Under the pieces are notes generated by a model. That model searched no databases and had not been told where the DNA came from. It was given only the letters and a program-made list of their open reading frames with translations. Below are positions 1-10,482 of a stretch of 64,000 nt of DNA, piece after piece. Position 1 is the first letter of the stretch. Each line of letters begins with the position of its first letter. The DNA comes from Nitratireductor pacificus pht-3B (GTDB lineage Bacteria > Pseudomonadota > Alphaproteobacteria > Rhizobiales > Rhizobiaceae), in the NCBI RefSeq assembly GCF_000300335.1, contig NZ_AMRM01000009.1, positions 108,844 to 172,843 on the forward strand. The letters are read 5' to 3'. Both the position numbers and the translations under genes were made by a program.

Positions 1-437
1 ATCGCCTCGTGGAAATTGTCGTTCTGGTAGGCGACGTTGAAGTAGTTCGGGCCGCAGCCGGCGCCGGCCAGCGCCGAGGGGCCGGCATTGACCGACAGGT
101 AGATGATGTCCTGCGCCGTGACGGCGGGCACGACGGCCATGGCCAGGTTCGACCAGATGATGCCGGTCATCAGATCGACCTTGTCGCTCTGGACCATCTT
201 GTCGGCGATCTGCACGGCCAGTTCCGGCTTCTGCGCGTCGTCCTCGGTGACGACCTCGATCTCGCTGTTGCCCGACTGCTTGATGGCGAGCATGAAGCCA
301 TCGCGCGCGTCGATGCCGAGGCCGGCGCCGCCGCCCGACAGGGTGGTGATCATGCCGATCTTGACCGGCTCGGCGAAGGCATTGCCGGCGAGGCCGGCGG
401 AAAGCGCCAGCAGGCTGGCGGCAAGAATGTTTCTCAT
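1..437 (-). CDS. ABC transporter substrate-binding protein, branched-chain amino acid type (partial, C-terminus outside window)
   Basis: The first 145 residues of a periplasmic binding protein are present; the rest lies beyond the left edge. It starts MRNILAASLLALSAG with a Sec signal peptide ending near NAFA, followed by KIGMITTLSGGGAGLGIDAR. This is the typical opening of type I (LivJ/Peripla_BP_6) binding proteins, and the later GIIWSN and LSVNAG segments agree with that fold. Such proteins deliver amino acids, amides or aromatic acids to an inner-membrane ABC importer. It lies downstream of, and on the same strand as, the tryptophan/anthranilate genes, so an aromatic-acid ligand is possible, but only by context. 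No stop codon is reached in the window. Confidence 0.85.
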   Translation of the reverse strand, partial: MRNILAASLLALSAGLAGNAFAEPVKIGMITTLSGGGAGLGIDARDGFMLAIKQSGNSEIEVVTEDDAQKPELAVQIADKMVQSDKVDLMTGIIWSNLAMAVVPAVTAQDIIYLSVNAGPSALAGAGCGPNYFNVAYQNDNFHEA

Positions 438-484
438 GGAAGTCTCCCTTTTATGTTCCCGTGTATCTGCAAGGGCAGGTGCCC

Positions 485-596
485 GCCCCTCATCCGCCTG
501 CCGGCACCTTCTCCCCGCGGGCGGGGAGAAGGAGGACGGTTGCGACGTCTATCACTCCCTCTCCCCGCTTGCGGGGAGAGGGTAAGGGTGAGGGGC
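485..596. repeat. Intergenic palindromic repeat, family A, copy 1
   Basis: The element is bounded by the inverted arms GCCCCTCA and TGAGGGGC. It holds two internal hairpins of the form CTCCCCGC..GCGGGGAG. Similar sequence occurs at 6504-6614 and, in altered form, at 29161-29250. It lies downstream of kynA and may also act as a transcript end. It has no coding content. Confidence 0.8.
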
Positions 597-622
597 CGGC
601 GCGGCGGTTGATCATCGTCTCC

Positions 623-1462
623 TCACATATCAGTCCGTACCCGCCAAAGCTCGGGGAATAGTTCCACATCCAGCATCCTGCGCAAATAGGAAACACCGGA
701 TGTGCCGCCCGTTCCTCGTTTCAGGCCGATGATCCTCTCCACCGTGGTGACGTGGTTGAAGCGCCAGCGGCGGAAATAATCCTCGAAATCGATCAGCTTC
801 TCGGCCAGCTCGTAGAGCGCCCAATGCTCGTCCGGCCTGGCGTAGACGGCCTTCCACGCGGCCTGCACCTCGTCGTTCGCCTCACGGCGCTCGCGCCAGC
901 TCGTGCGCTCCGCATCGGCGCCGATGTCGAAGCCGTTGCGCGCCAGAAGCCGCAGCGCCTCGTCGTAGAGGCTCGGCTCGGCCAGGATCTCCTCCAGCCG
1001 GGCCGTGACGTCCGGCAGGTCGGAATGCGGCTTCAGCATCGAAAGGTTGCGGTTGCCGGCGAGGAACTCGATGGAGCGATACTGCCAGGACTGGAAGCCG
1101 GACGACTGGCCGAGCGCGTCGCGGAAGGTGGAGTATTCGCTGGGCGTCATGGTGCGCAGCACGTCCCAGGCGCTGTTGAGCTGCTCGAAGATGCGCGCCA
1201 CGCGGGTCAGCATCTTGAAGGCGGGGCGCACGCGATCCTCGGCGAGCGCCGCCTTGGCCGAGCGGATCTCGGAGATCGCCAGCATCATCCACAGTTCGGA
1301 AGTCTGGTGCTGGATGATGAACAGCAGCTCGTCGCGGGCCGTCGACAGCGGCTTCTGCGCATCGAGGATCTTCTCAAGATGCAGGTAATCGCTGTAGGAC
1401 ATGGGCGGCTTGATGTCGGCCGCGCCGTCGTCATCCGGCTCGATATGTTCACGCGTCGTCAT
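623..1462 (-). CDS. kynA: Tryptophan 2,3-dioxygenase
   Basis: This is a cytoplasmic heme dioxygenase of 279 residues, the usual bacterial length. It opens the indole ring of L-tryptophan to N-formylkynurenine. Family hallmarks are [14 protein letters not shown], the [12 protein letters not shown] segment, [11 protein letters not shown], and [13 protein letters not shown], whose His is the expected heme ligand, followed by [13 protein letters not shown]. The ATG overlaps the stop of the upstream CoA-ligase gene (ATGA, 4 nt), so the two are translationally coupled and kynA is the last gene of the catabolic operon. This physical link supports tryptophan as the source of the anthranilate handled by the other genes. 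Identity is secure. Confidence 0.97.
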   Translation of the reverse strand: MTTREHIEPDDDGAADIKPPMSYSDYLHLEKILDAQKPLSTARDELLFIIQHQTSELWMMLAISEIRSAKAALAEDRVRPAFKMLTRVARIFEQLNSAWDVLRTMTPSEYSTFRDALGQSSGFQSWQYRSIEFLAGNRNLSMLKPHSDLPDVTARLEEILAEPSLYDEALRLLARNGFDIGADAERTSWRERREANDEVQAAWKAVYARPDEHWALYELAEKLIDFEDYFRRWRFNHVTTVERIIGLKRGTGGTSGVSYLRRMLDVELFPELWRVRTDM

Positions 1463-3081
1463 TCGTCACCCTCACGCAGGCGGAATCGCTGGATCTTGCC
1501 GGTCTGCGTCTTCGGCAGGGCGTCGATGAACCTTACCGAACGCGGATATTTGTAGGGGGCGATCACCGCCTTGACGTGATCCTGGAGGCGCTTGACGGAG
1601 GCCGCGTCGGGCGCCACACCCTTGGCCAGCACCACATAGGCCTCGACGATCTGGCCGCGCTCCTCGCTGGCCGCGCCGATGACGGCGCATTCCACGACAT
1701 CGGCATGCGACAGCAGCGCCGCCTCCACTTCGGGACCGGCGATGTTGTAGCCGGCGGAAACGATCATGTCGTCGGAGCGGGCGGCGAAATGGAGATGTCC
1801 GTCCTCGTCCTGGAAGAAGGAATCGCCGGTCAGGTTCCAGCCGCCGCGCACATAATCCTTCTGTCGCTCGTCGGCGAGGTAGCGGCAGCCCGTCGGCCCG
1901 CGCACCGCGAGCCGGCCCACCTCGCCGCGCGGCAGCTCGTTCATGTCCTGATCGACGATCCGCGCCTCGTAGCCCGTCACGGGCCGGCCGGTGGTCGCGG
2001 GATGCATGTCGTCGAAGCGGTTGGAGATGAAGATGTGCAGCATTTCCGTCGCGCCGATGCCGTCAAGAATCGGCTTGCCGGTCTTCTTCGTCCACTCCTC
2101 GAACACCGGCCCGGGCAGCGTCTCGCCCGCCGAAACGGCGACGCGCAGCGACGACAGGTCGGCGCCCTCGTCCATCGCCGCCATCATGGCGCGGTAGGCG
2201 GTCGGCGCGGTGAAGCTGACGGTCGCGCGATACTTCTCGATGATCTCGATCATGTTCGGCGGCGTGGCGCTCTCGAGCAGCGTCGCGGCCGCGCCGAAGC
2301 GCAGCGGGAAGATCGCCAGCCCGCCGAGGCCGAAGGTGAAGGCGAGCGGCGGCGAACCGACGAACACGTCGTCCGGCGTCACCTGCAGGACTTCCTTCGC
2401 ATAGGCGTCGGCGATGATCAGCAGGTCGCGATGAAAGTGCATCGTCGCCTTGGGCGTGCCCGTGGTGCCGGAGGTGAAGCCGAGCAGGGCGACATCGTCG
2501 CGCCCCGTCTTCACCGCCTCGAACCGGACGGGCTTGTCGAGCGCGACGCGGTCGAGCTCGGCGTCGAAATTGGCCGTGCCGTCGAAGCCGACGACCTGTT
2601 TGAGGAATTTGCTTTCCTTGGCGCAGGCGACCAGCTCGTCCTTGATGCGGGTGTCGCACAGGGCGAGACCGATCTCCGCCTTGTCGACGATCTTCGCCAG
2701 CTCGCCGGCGCGCAGCATCGGCATGGTGTTGACCACGACCGCGCCGGCCTTGGTGGCGGCCAGCCAGCAGGCGACCATGGCCGGGTTGTTGGCCGAGCGG
2801 ATGAGGATGCGGTTGCCGGGCTTGACGCCATAATCCTCGACAAGCGCGTGGGCCAACCGGCTGGTCCAGTCGGCCAGCTCCTTGTAGGTGCGGCGGCGGC
2901 CATTGCCGATCAGCGCCACATGATCGCCGAAGCCGCGCTCGACCATGCGGTCGGAGAGTTCGACGCCGGCGTTCAGATATTCGGGGTAGTCGAAGCCGTC
3001 GAGCAGGAAGTCCGGCCACTGGTCCTCGGGCGGGAGATTGTCCCGCGCGAACGTGTCTGTGTGCCCCGTGGGTCCGAGCAT
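1459..3081 (-). CDS. abmG: 2-aminobenzoate (anthranilate)-CoA ligase, AMP-forming
   Basis: This 540-residue member of the ANL (AMP-dependent acyl-CoA synthetase) superfamily, benzoate-CoA ligase branch, activates an aromatic acid with ATP and CoA. The P-loop reads [18 protein letters not shown]. Downstream come [15 protein letters not shown] and the A8/A10 region, with [20 protein letters not shown] and a C-terminal [15 protein letters not shown] carrying the catalytic Lys. Neighbouring kynA and the aminobenzoyl-CoA monooxygenase/reductase-like gene make 2-aminobenzoate the likely substrate; benzoate or salicylate cannot be excluded from sequence alone. It begins 10 nt after the dehydrogenase stop and overlaps kynA by 4 nt. 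The symbol follows the Azoarcus evansii pathway and is assigned by analogy. Confidence 0.85.
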   Translation of the reverse strand: MLGPTGHTDTFARDNLPPEDQWPDFLLDGFDYPEYLNAGVELSDRMVERGFGDHVALIGNGRRRTYKELADWTSRLAHALVEDYGVKPGNRILIRSANNPAMVACWLAATKAGAVVVNTMPMLRAGELAKIVDKAEIGLALCDTRIKDELVACAKESKFLKQVVGFDGTANFDAELDRVALDKPVRFEAVKTGRDDVALLGFTSGTTGTPKATMHFHRDLLIIADAYAKEVLQVTPDDVFVGSPPLAFTFGLGGLAIFPLRFGAAATLLESATPPNMIEIIEKYRATVSFTAPTAYRAMMAAMDEGADLSSLRVAVSAGETLPGPVFEEWTKKTGKPILDGIGATEMLHIFISNRFDDMHPATTGRPVTGYEARIVDQDMNELPRGEVGRLAVRGPTGCRYLADERQKDYVRGGWNLTGDSFFQDEDGHLHFAARSDDMIVSAGYNIAGPEVEAALLSHADVVECAVIGAASEERGQIVEAYVVLAKGVAPDAASVKRLQDHVKAVIAPYKYPRSVRFIDALPKTQTGKIQRFRLREGDE

Positions 3082-3091
3082 GTGTTCACCC

Positions 3092-4234
3092 TCATTTTAT
3101 CGTTTGCCGCGCGATGACGACTTTCTGGACGTCTGATGCGCCCTCATAGATGCGGAGCGCCCTGATCTCCCGGTAGAGGCTCTCCACGACGTGCCCGCGG
3201 CGGACGCCGTCGCCGCCATGGATCTGCACCGCCTTGTCGATCACCTCCTGCGCCCGGTCGGTAGCGAAGAGCTTGGCCATCGCCGCCTCGCGGGTGACGC
3301 GCGGCGCGCCCATGTCCTTGGTCCAGGCGGCACGGTAGATCAGCAGCGCGGCGGCATCGACGTCGAGCGCCATGTCGGCGATGTGACCCTGCACCATCTG
3401 CAGTTCGGCGAGCGGCGCGCCGAACAGCTGGCGGCCGGCGGCGCGCTCGATGGTCTCGTCCAGCGCCCGGCGGGCAAAGCCGAGCGCCGCCGCACCGACC
3501 GTCGAGCGGAACACATCGAGGACGGACATGGCGATCCTGAAACCCTCGCCCGGCTTGCCGATCATGGCCGAGGCCGGCACCCGCACTTCGTCGAAGGAAA
3601 GGCGGGCCAGCGGATGCGGTGCGATCACGTCGATGCGTTCGGCGACGGTCAGGCCAGGCGTGTCGGCGGGGACGAGGAAGGCGGAGATGCCCTTCGCGCC
3701 GGGCGCCTCGCCGGTGCGGGCGAAGACCGTGTAGAGATCGGCGATGCCGCCGTTGGAAATCCAGGTCTTCTCGCCGGAGAGAACATAGTCGCCGCCGTCG
3801 CGCGTCGCGACCATGTCCATGTTGGCGACGTCCGAACCGGAGCGCGGCTCGGAAAGGGCGAAGGCGGAGAGCGCCCTGCCGGCGCGGGTCCTGTCGAGCC
3901 ATTGCTGCTGCTCCGGCGTGCCGAAGAAGCTGATTGCCCCGGTGCCGAGGCCCTGCATGGCGAAGGCGAAATCGGCCAGCCCGTCATGGCGCGCCAGCGT
4001 CTCGCGCGTGAGGCACAGGGTGCGCACGTCCAGCGGGCCGGGATTGGCCGTATCGAGCGCGGTCGGTTTCAGGAGGCCGGCATCGCCCAGACGCGCGACC
4101 AGATCGCGGCAGGCGGCATCGACATCGCCGTGATCGACGGGGAGGTTGGCGGCGCACCAGTCTTCCAGCCGCTCCGCCCAGTCGCGGTGACGCTGCTCGA
4201 AGAAGGGCCAGTCGAGGAAGGAGCGGTCAGGCAT
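3092..4234 (-). CDS. Acyl-CoA dehydrogenase
   Basis: This FAD-dependent dehydrogenase has 380 residues, normal for the family. It has the substrate/flavin motifs [16 protein letters not shown] and [15 protein letters not shown]. The C-terminal helical domain carries [14 protein letters not shown] and the closing [18 protein letters not shown] and [16 protein letters not shown] motifs. I start it at MPDRSFLDW because GGAAGG lies just upstream; a longer reading frame runs into a palindromic repeat and is unlikely to be translated. In this operon it probably oxidises a ring-reduced or ring-opened CoA thioester produced from 2-aminobenzoyl-CoA, but its exact substrate is unknown. Confidence 0.9.
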   Translation of the reverse strand: MPDRSFLDWPFFEQRHRDWAERLEDWCAANLPVDHGDVDAACRDLVARLGDAGLLKPTALDTANPGPLDVRTLCLTRETLARHDGLADFAFAMQGLGTGAISFFGTPEQQQWLDRTRAGRALSAFALSEPRSGSDVANMDMVATRDGGDYVLSGEKTWISNGGIADLYTVFARTGEAPGAKGISAFLVPADTPGLTVAERIDVIAPHPLARLSFDEVRVPASAMIGKPGEGFRIAMSVLDVFRSTVGAAALGFARRALDETIERAAGRQLFGAPLAELQMVQGHIADMALDVDAAALLIYRAAWTKDMGAPRVTREAAMAKLFATDRAQEVIDKAVQIHGGDGVRRGHVVESLYREIRALRIYEGASDVQKVVIARQTIK

Positions 4235-4269
4235 GGATTTGGATCCTTCCAAGGTCGCGTTTCTTCGCG

Positions 4270-4412
4270 CCCCCCTCTGGCCTGCCGGCCATCTCCCCCA
4301 CGAGGGGGGAGATCGGCTGACATTGAAGCTTTCGCCAATCGTCAGGCGCAACGACCGTATTCGCGTAATCTCCCCCCTTAAGGGGGAGATGGCCGGCAGG
4401 CCAGAGGGGGGT
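4270..4412. repeat. Intergenic palindromic repeat, family B, copy 1
   Basis: A large inverted repeat fills the 200-bp gap between the crotonase and acyl-CoA dehydrogenase genes. The left arm begins CCCCCTCTGGCCTGCCGGCC and the right arm ends with its near-perfect complement. Inner arms of the form ATCTCCCCC..GGGGGAGAT add further stem. A second copy is at 21527-21684. Confidence 0.85.
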
Positions 4413-4434
4413 AAAGCCTGTCGCCGTCATCGCA

Positions 4435-5243
<809 letters not shown>

Positions 5244-5247
<4 letters not shown>

Positions 5248-5720
5248 GCCTCGCCCTCCCAGTTGCTTTCAAATGCCTTCAGTGTCGCCGACAGGGCCTT
5301 TGCCTCGTCCTCGGGCAGACCGGTCAGCAGCTCGTCGATCCAGCGCTCATGCGCCTGGGCCATGGCGGCGAAGGCCTCCTTGCCGGCGGGCGTCAGCTTC
5401 ACGATCGAGGTGCGGCGGTCCCCCGCGCGTTTGGAGCGGCTGGCGAGGCCATCATTGACCAGGCGCTCGACAATGCCGGTGACATTGCCGTTCGAGACGA
5501 GGAGGAAGCTCGAAATGTCGCTCATCGCCATGCCCTCGGGGGCGCGGTCGAGCGCCGACAGGACATCGAAACGCGGCAGGGTTGTGTCGAAGCGCGTCTT
5601 CAGGCGTTCGCGCAGCACCGCCTCGATCAGGCGCGAGGCGCGCAGGATCCTGATCCACAGGCGCAGGCGTTCCTTGGCCGGGGCGCCGGAACGAACGGCA
5701 GTCAGGGGAGCGCTCACCAT
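5244..5720 (-). CDS. MarR-family transcriptional regulator of the anthranilate/tryptophan cluster
   Basis: A 158-residue winged-helix regulator. The recognition region [21 protein letters not shown] and the wing [19 protein letters not shown] are classic MarR features. It is embedded in the operon, overlapping the SDR gene by 7 nt upstream and the crotonase by 4 nt downstream, so it is made with the enzymes. MarR proteins in aromatic-acid operons commonly repress until a CoA thioester binds. The two 16-bp palindromes at 9005-9034, in the promoter gap of this operon, are the obvious candidate operator. Ligand and target are inferred. Confidence 0.92.
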
Positions 5721-6472
5721 GTTTCACCTCCAGAGATGGAAATCGACTGGCCGGTGACCGATGCGGCTTCGGGGCTGACGAGCCACAGGGCTGCAGCCGC
5801 CACTTCCCGCGGCTGCACCAGCCGTCCGTGGGGATTGGCTTCGACGAAGCCCCTGCGGGCCTCCTCGTGGCTGCGCCCGGTCTTCTCGACCACGCGCTCG
5901 ATCGATTCCTCCAGCATGTCCGTCTCGACATAGCCGGGGCAGATGGCGTTGACCGTCACGCCGGTCTTCACGAGCTCGGCCGACAGGGCGCGCATCAGGC
6001 CGATCACGCCGTGCTTGGACGCCACATAGGGCGCGACATAGGCATAGCCTTTCAGCCCGGCGACGGACGCGACGAAGAGAATGCGGCCGCTGCCGCGCCT
6101 GGCCATCGGCGAGAGCGCCGGCTTCACGGTCAGGAACGCGCCGGTCATGTTGACCTGAACGGTGCGGTTCCAGTCGTCCAGAGATGTGCGGTGGGCCGGG
6201 GCGCTGGTGGCGATGCCGGCATTGGCGATGACGATGTCGAAAGCGCCGCGCGCCGCCTCCGCCGCCTCGTAAAGCGCCTGCACGGAGGCCTCGTCGGTCA
6301 CGTCGGCGGTCATCGCGTGGATGCGGGCATGGCTGGCCGCCACCTTTTCCAGCGGTTCGGCGCGCCGGCCGCAGATGGTGACGTCGATGCCGGCTTCCGC
6401 GAGCGCCATTGCGATCGCCGCGCCGACGCCCGAGCCGCCGCCGGTGACGAGCGCGTGGCGGGAAGCGGTCAT
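5714..6472 (-). CDS. Short-chain dehydrogenase/reductase (probable 3-hydroxyacyl-CoA dehydrogenase)
   Basis: A 252-residue classical SDR. It has the nucleotide motif TGGGSGVGAAIA, the structural NAG (IVIANAGIATS), the catalytic Ser in LFVASVAGLKG, YVAPYVASKHG carrying Tyr and Lys, and the C-terminal PGYVETDML. An oxidoreductase of this type would oxidise a beta-hydroxyacyl-CoA formed by the crotonase step. It is separated from the upstream monooxygenase gene by a 166-bp gap filled with a family A repeat, and overlaps the MarR gene. The substrate is inferred from context only. Confidence 0.9.
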   Translation of the reverse strand: MTASRHALVTGGGSGVGAAIAMALAEAGIDVTICGRRAEPLEKVAASHARIHAMTADVTDEASVQALYEAAEAARGAFDIVIANAGIATSAPAHRTSLDDWNRTVQVNMTGAFLTVKPALSPMARRGSGRILFVASVAGLKGYAYVAPYVASKHGVIGLMRALSAELVKTGVTVNAICPGYVETDMLEESIERVVEKTGRSHEEARRGFVEANPHGRLVQPREVAAAALWLVSPEAASVTGQSISISGGETW

Positions 6473-6503
6473 CGGTGCGCTCCCCGGTTTGCCGCAGGCG
6501 CCC

Positions 6504-6614
6504 GCCCCTCATCCTCACCTTCTCCCCGCACGCGGGGAGAAGGGGGCATAGAGGTCGCCGCTTCCTCCTTCTCCCCGCGTGCGGGGAGAAGGTGCCGGCA
6601 GGCGGATGAGGGGC
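6504..6614. repeat. Intergenic palindromic repeat, family A, copy 2
   Basis: Same architecture as the copy at 485-596. Outer arms GCCCCTCA/TGAGGGGC enclose two CTTCTCCCCGC..GCGGGGAGAAG hairpins. It sits inside the catabolic operon between the monooxygenase and SDR genes and could attenuate or process the transcript. Confidence 0.8.
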
Positions 6615-6638
6615 CGCGCAAACGCTCGAAAGGCATCG

Positions 6639-8930
6639 TCACACCTTCCCCGTCATCTGCTCGGCGCGCTCGGCAAGCCGGTAGGCCTGGTCGCGGCCGG
6701 GAAGATAGGGATCGGGCCAGGCGACGCCCTTGTCGCACAGCGTCACCGCGGCGTGCAGTGTCCAGTAGGGGTCGGCCAGGTGCGGCCGGGCGAGGCAGAC
6801 CAGATCGGCGCGGCCGGCCATCAGGATCGAATTGACGTGGTCCGGCTCGTAGATGTTGCCGACGGCGATTGTCGCCATGCCGGTCTCGTTGCGGATGCGG
6901 TCGGAGAACGGGGTCTGGAACATGCGGCCATAGACGGGCCTGGCGCGCTTCGAGGTCTGGCCGGCCGAGACGTCGCAGATGTCGACGCCGGCTTCCTGCA
7001 GCATGCGGGCGATCTCGACGGCGTCGGCCGGGGTGATGCCCTCGTCGCCGACCCAGTCATTGGCCGAGATGCGCACGGAGATCGGCTTGTCGTCGGGCCA
7101 GACGGCGCGGACGGCGTGGAAAAGCTCGAGCGGATAGCGCATGCGGTTTTCGAGGCTGCCGCCATATTCGTCGTCGCGCCGGTTGGTCAGCGGCGAGATG
7201 AAGGAGGAGAGCAGATAGCCGTGTGCGTAGTGCAGCTCGAGCATGTCGAAGCCGCAGCGCTCGGCCATCTCCGCGGCGGCGACGAACTGGTCGCGCACCA
7301 TGTCCATGTCGGCGCGGTCCATGGCCTTGGGCGTCTGGTTCCTGTCGGACCAGGCGACCGCCGAGGCGGCGAGGAGCGGCCAGTTGTCCTGATCGAGCGG
7401 CGCGTCCATCTCCTCCCAGCCGAGCTGGGTCGAGCCCTTCGGTCCGGAATGGCCGATCTGGGCGCAGATCCTGGCGTCGGTCTCGTTGTGGACGAAATCG
7501 ACGATGCGCTTCCAGGCCGTCTCGTGCTCGGGCTTGTAGAAGCCGGGGCAGCCGGGCGTGATCCGCCCTTCCGGGCTGACGCAGGTCATCTCGATATAGA
7601 CGAGGCCCGCGCCGCCCTTGGCGCGCTCGCAGTAATGGACGAAATGCCAGTCGGTCGGCGAGCCGTCGACCGCCTTGTACTGGGCCATCGGCGAGACGAC
7701 GATGCGGTTCTTCAGCGTCATGCCGCGCAGCTTGTAGGGCGCGAACATCGGCGCGCGCGCCAGGTTCGAGCCGGCGCCGGCCTGGTTCTGGAACCATGCC
7801 TCGGCGCCCGACAGCCACTCGGCGTCGCGCAGGCGCAGGTTCTCGTGGCTGATGCGCTGCGAGCGGGTGAGCAGCGAATAGTTGAACTGGACCGGGTCCA
7901 GGTCCAGGTAGCGCTCCACCTCCTCGAACCACTCGAGCGAGTTGCGGGCGGCCGACTGAAGGCGCAGCACCTCCAGCCGCCTGGCGTCCTCGTATTTCTC
8001 GAAGGCTTCTTTCAGCGTCGGCTCGGTGTGGAGATATTCGGCCAGCGCGATGGCGCTCTCCAGCGCCAGCTTGGTGCCGGAACCGATGGAGAAATGGGCG
8101 CTCGCCGCCGCGTCGCCCATCAGGGCGATGTTCTCGTGCGACCAGCGCTCACACAGCACGCGCGGGAAGTTGATCCAGGCCGAACCGCGAATGTGGTTGG
8201 CGTTGGTCATCAGGGGGTGGCCGCCGAGATGATCCTTGAAGATGCGTTCGCAGACGGCGATGGAGTCCTGCTGGCTCATGCCGCCGAAGCCGAACTTCTC
8301 CCAGGTCTCCTCGGAGCATTCGACGATGAAGGTCGCCGTCTCGTCGTCGAACTGGTAGGCGTGCGCCCAGACCCAGCCGTGCTCGGTCTTCTCGAAGATG
8401 AATGTGAAGGCGTCGTCGAACTTCTGGTGCGTTCCGAGCCAGACGAACTTGCACTTGCGGACGTCGATGTCCGGCTTGAACACGTCGGCGAACATGGTCC
8501 GCGTCCTGGAGTTCAGCCCGTCGGCGGCCAGCACCATGTCGTTCTCGGCCATGAAAGGACGCGGATCGTCGATCTCGGTCTGGAATTCGAGCCTGACGCC
8601 CAGCTCCCGGGCGCGCTCCTGCAGGAGGATCAGAAGGCGCATGCGGCCGATGCCGCAGAAGCCGTGGCCGGTCGACAGGGTGCGCGTGCCCTTGTGAATG
8701 ACGGCGATGTCGTCCCAATAGGCGAAATACTCGCGGATGCGCTCGGCGCTGACGGGGTCGTTCTCGGCGAGGTTGTCGAGCGTCTCGTCGGACAGGACAA
8801 CGCCCCAGCCGAAGGTGTCGTCCGGCTTGTTGCGTTCGTAGACCGTCACGTCATGCGCGGGATCGCGCAGCTTCATCGAGATTGCGAAATAGAGCCCCGC
8901 GGGACCTCCGCCAAGAATTGCGACTTTCAT
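6639..8930 (-). CDS. abmA: 2-aminobenzoyl-CoA monooxygenase/reductase-like fusion (FAD monooxygenase plus old-yellow-enzyme domain)
   Basis: A 763-residue two-domain flavoprotein. Residues 1 to about 390 form an FAD aromatic hydroxylase, with [14 protein letters not shown] for FAD binding and the [20 protein letters not shown] segment typical of salicylyl-CoA 5-hydroxylases. From about 400 an NADH:flavin oxidoreductase/old-yellow-enzyme barrel follows ([41 protein letters not shown]). This domain pair is that of aminobenzoyl-CoA monooxygenase/reductase, which hydroxylates and then reduces the ring; salicylyl-CoA hydroxylases are the closest alternative. The kynA and ligase neighbours favour anthraniloyl-CoA. 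I start at [12 protein letters not shown]; the open frame extends 75 codons upstream across the presumed operator and is not credible. Confidence 0.87.
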   Translation of the reverse strand: MKVAILGGGPAGLYFAISMKLRDPAHDVTVYERNKPDDTFGWGVVLSDETLDNLAENDPVSAERIREYFAYWDDIAVIHKGTRTLSTGHGFCGIGRMRLLILLQERARELGVRLEFQTEIDDPRPFMAENDMVLAADGLNSRTRTMFADVFKPDIDVRKCKFVWLGTHQKFDDAFTFIFEKTEHGWVWAHAYQFDDETATFIVECSEETWEKFGFGGMSQQDSIAVCERIFKDHLGGHPLMTNANHIRGSAWINFPRVLCERWSHENIALMGDAAASAHFSIGSGTKLALESAIALAEYLHTEPTLKEAFEKYEDARRLEVLRLQSAARNSLEWFEEVERYLDLDPVQFNYSLLTRSQRISHENLRLRDAEWLSGAEAWFQNQAGAGSNLARAPMFAPYKLRGMTLKNRIVVSPMAQYKAVDGSPTDWHFVHYCERAKGGAGLVYIEMTCVSPEGRITPGCPGFYKPEHETAWKRIVDFVHNETDARICAQIGHSGPKGSTQLGWEEMDAPLDQDNWPLLAASAVAWSDRNQTPKAMDRADMDMVRDQFVAAAEMAERCGFDMLELHYAHGYLLSSFISPLTNRRDDEYGGSLENRMRYPLELFHAVRAVWPDDKPISVRISANDWVGDEGITPADAVEIARMLQEAGVDICDVSAGQTSKRARPVYGRMFQTPFSDRIRNETGMATIAVGNIYEPDHVNSILMAGRADLVCLARPHLADPYWTLHAAVTLCDKGVAWPDPYLPGRDQAYRLAERAEQMTGKV

Positions 8931-9004
8931 GCTCGCGCTCCGTCCTCCCAGGATCGCCTTCCACCTGGCTTTTAAGAAGGAAAGCATCGCACCGGCGGCG
9001 GGAC

Positions 9005-9034
9005 ATTTCAAGTATGAAATTTTAAGGTTGAAAT
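9005..9034. promoter_or_regulatory. Two tandem 16-bp palindromes, probable MarR operator
   Basis: ATTTCAAGTATGAAAT (9005-9020) has perfect 6-bp arms. The next 16 bases, ATTTTAAGGTTGAAAT (9019-9034), repeat the pattern with one arm mismatch and share the AT at the junction. Their centres are 14 bp apart. They lie in the AT-rich gap between the divergent monooxygenase and arylformamidase genes, 75-120 bases from each start. Length, symmetry and AT content fit MarR-family operators. Binding by the regulator at 5244-5720 is inferred. Confidence 0.65.
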
Positions 9035-9153
9035 ATAGTCTGCCTGTGGTCAGTGTAACGCAGATGCGGGGCCGATGACAGGGAGCGGCCATCGCGCTAT
9101 GCACAGCTTTGCCCGGCGGCAGCCCTCCGGGCCTTCGACGGAGGAGAGCCGAC

Positions 9154-9984
9154 ATGTTCTACCGGGAAATCGCCGACTGGGACGATGCCTATGCGAACGG
9201 CGCCAACATTCCGGGCGGCGACCGCTGGCCCGACCTCTGGGTCGCGCCGGCAAGGGCCTACCGCGAAAAACTGTCGGCTGCGGGCCGAGCCGAGCTCGAC
9301 ATCGCCTATGGGGACGGCGCGCGCAACCGGTTCGACCTGTTCCTGCCCGAGGGAAGCCCGCGCGGTCTGGTCGTCTTCATCCATGGCGGGTTCTGGCTGC
9401 GGCTCGACAAGAGCTTCTGGTCGCATCTGGCGGCGGGAGCCGTGGACAGCGGCTATGCGGTCGCCATGCCCTCCTACACGTTGTGCCCGGAGAACTCGAT
9501 TGCGGGCATCACCGCGGAGATCGGCCGGGCGGTGACGGCCGCCGCCGGGCGCGTCGACGGTCCGCTGATCCTGACCGGCCATTCGGCGGGCGGCCATCTG
9601 GCCAGCCGCATGGCATGTGCTTCCTCGCCGCTTCCCGAAGGCGTGCGGGCGCGGCTGCGGCACGTACTCTCCATTTCCGGCGTGCACGACCTGCGGCCGA
9701 TGATGCGCACGGCGATGAACGAGGGCCTGAAGATCACCGCCGAGGAGGCGCAGGCGGAAAGCCCGGCGCTCCTTTCGCCGCTGCCGGGCATGCAGCTGAC
9801 CTGCTGGGTCGGGGCTGCGGAGCGCGGTGAATTCCTGCGGCAGAACGCCCTGCTCGCCAACATCTGGACCGGGCTGGGCGCGCGCACGGCAATCGTCGAG
9901 GAACCGGACAAGCACCATTTCGACGTTATTGACGGTCTGGCCGACGCGGATCACCAGATGGTGCGCTGTCTGTTGACAGTCTAG
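9154..9984 (+). CDS. Alpha/beta hydrolase, probable arylformamidase (kynurenine formamidase)
   Basis: A 276-residue alpha/beta hydrolase. The oxyanion motif [17 protein letters not shown] and nucleophile elbow [11 protein letters not shown] match the arylformamidase/carboxylesterase group that hydrolyses N-formylkynurenine; a C-terminal [10 protein letters not shown] supplies the catalytic His. A strong GGAGGAG lies 9 bases before the chosen ATG; the open frame extends further upstream without a better site. It is transcribed divergently from the anthranilate operon and shares its putative operator, which would supply the step between kynA and kynureninase. It belongs to the esterase-like type rather than the metal-dependent KynB type, so I leave the symbol blank. 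Confidence 0.85.
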   Translation: MFYREIADWDDAYANGANIPGGDRWPDLWVAPARAYREKLSAAGRAELDIAYGDGARNRFDLFLPEGSPRGLVVFIHGGFWLRLDKSFWSHLAAGAVDSGYAVAMPSYTLCPENSIAGITAEIGRAVTAAAGRVDGPLILTGHSAGGHLASRMACASSPLPEGVRARLRHVLSISGVHDLRPMMRTAMNEGLKITAEEAQAESPALLSPLPGMQLTCWVGAAERGEFLRQNALLANIWTGLGARTAIVEEPDKHHFDVIDGLADADHQMVRCLLTV

Positions 9985-10026
9985 GCCGATGCGCCGAATC
10001 TCGCGGCAATCTGTTATTCGATGCGC

Positions 10027-10042
10027 GTCCCGGCCCAGGCCG
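10027..10042. terminator. GC hairpin after the arylformamidase gene
   Basis: Perfect 7-bp arms CCCGGCC/GGCCGGG around a 2-base loop lie 42 bases past the hydrolase stop and just before the next gene. There is no U-tract, so this is only a possible terminator. Confidence 0.35.
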
Positions 10043-10062
10043 GGCGCGTCCCTGGAGCCTTC

Positions 10063-10299
10063 ATGAGACCCGTTTTCGTTCAAGTGCGTTGCAAGCCCGG
10101 CAAGACCTACCAGGTCGCCGACGAGATCTACAAGCGCGAGATCGCTTCGGAACTCTACTCGACCAGCGGTGACTACGACCTTCTGATGAAGGTCTATATC
10201 GAGGACGGAGTCGATGTCGGCAAGTTCATCAGCGAGAACATCGCCAATGTACCGGGCATTCGCCGCTCGCTGACAACGCTGACCTTCAAGGCGTTCTGA
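10063..10299 (+). CDS. Stand-alone Lrp/AsnC ligand-binding (RAM) domain protein
   Basis: A 78-residue protein consisting only of the regulation-of-amino-acid-metabolism domain found at the C-terminus of Lrp/AsnC regulators. VFVQVRCKPGKTYQVADEI opens the beta-alpha-beta fold, and TSGDYDLLMKVYIEDG holds the conserved G-x-Y/F-D ligand segment. There is no helix-turn-helix. Single RAM proteins form dimers and larger rings and are thought to bind small ligands or modulate full-length Lrp proteins. The gene stands alone between the hydrolase and a small exported protein. The family is clear and the role unknown. Confidence 0.85.
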   Translation: MRPVFVQVRCKPGKTYQVADEIYKREIASELYSTSGDYDLLMKVYIEDGVDVGKFISENIANVPGIRRSLTTLTFKAF

Positions 10300-10482
10300 A
10301 TCCGAAGGACGGGTGGGGGTACTGCGCCGCCATATGCAATTGCCCTGCCGCAAGGGGGGGAAACGTGGCGTTCGCCGGCCTGTCGCGCATTCCCGGTCCG
10401 TTTCGAGGGAACCCGTACCCTGCCGTTACCGTTGCGTTTGTCGAGCGAACATGTTTTCTGCGCGCGAACACAGGATGAACTC

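Noticed and set aside
6579..8975. A 798-codon plus-strand frame opposite the monooxygenase fusion gene
   Set aside because: Same antisense artefact; the minus strand carries intact flavoprotein motifs.
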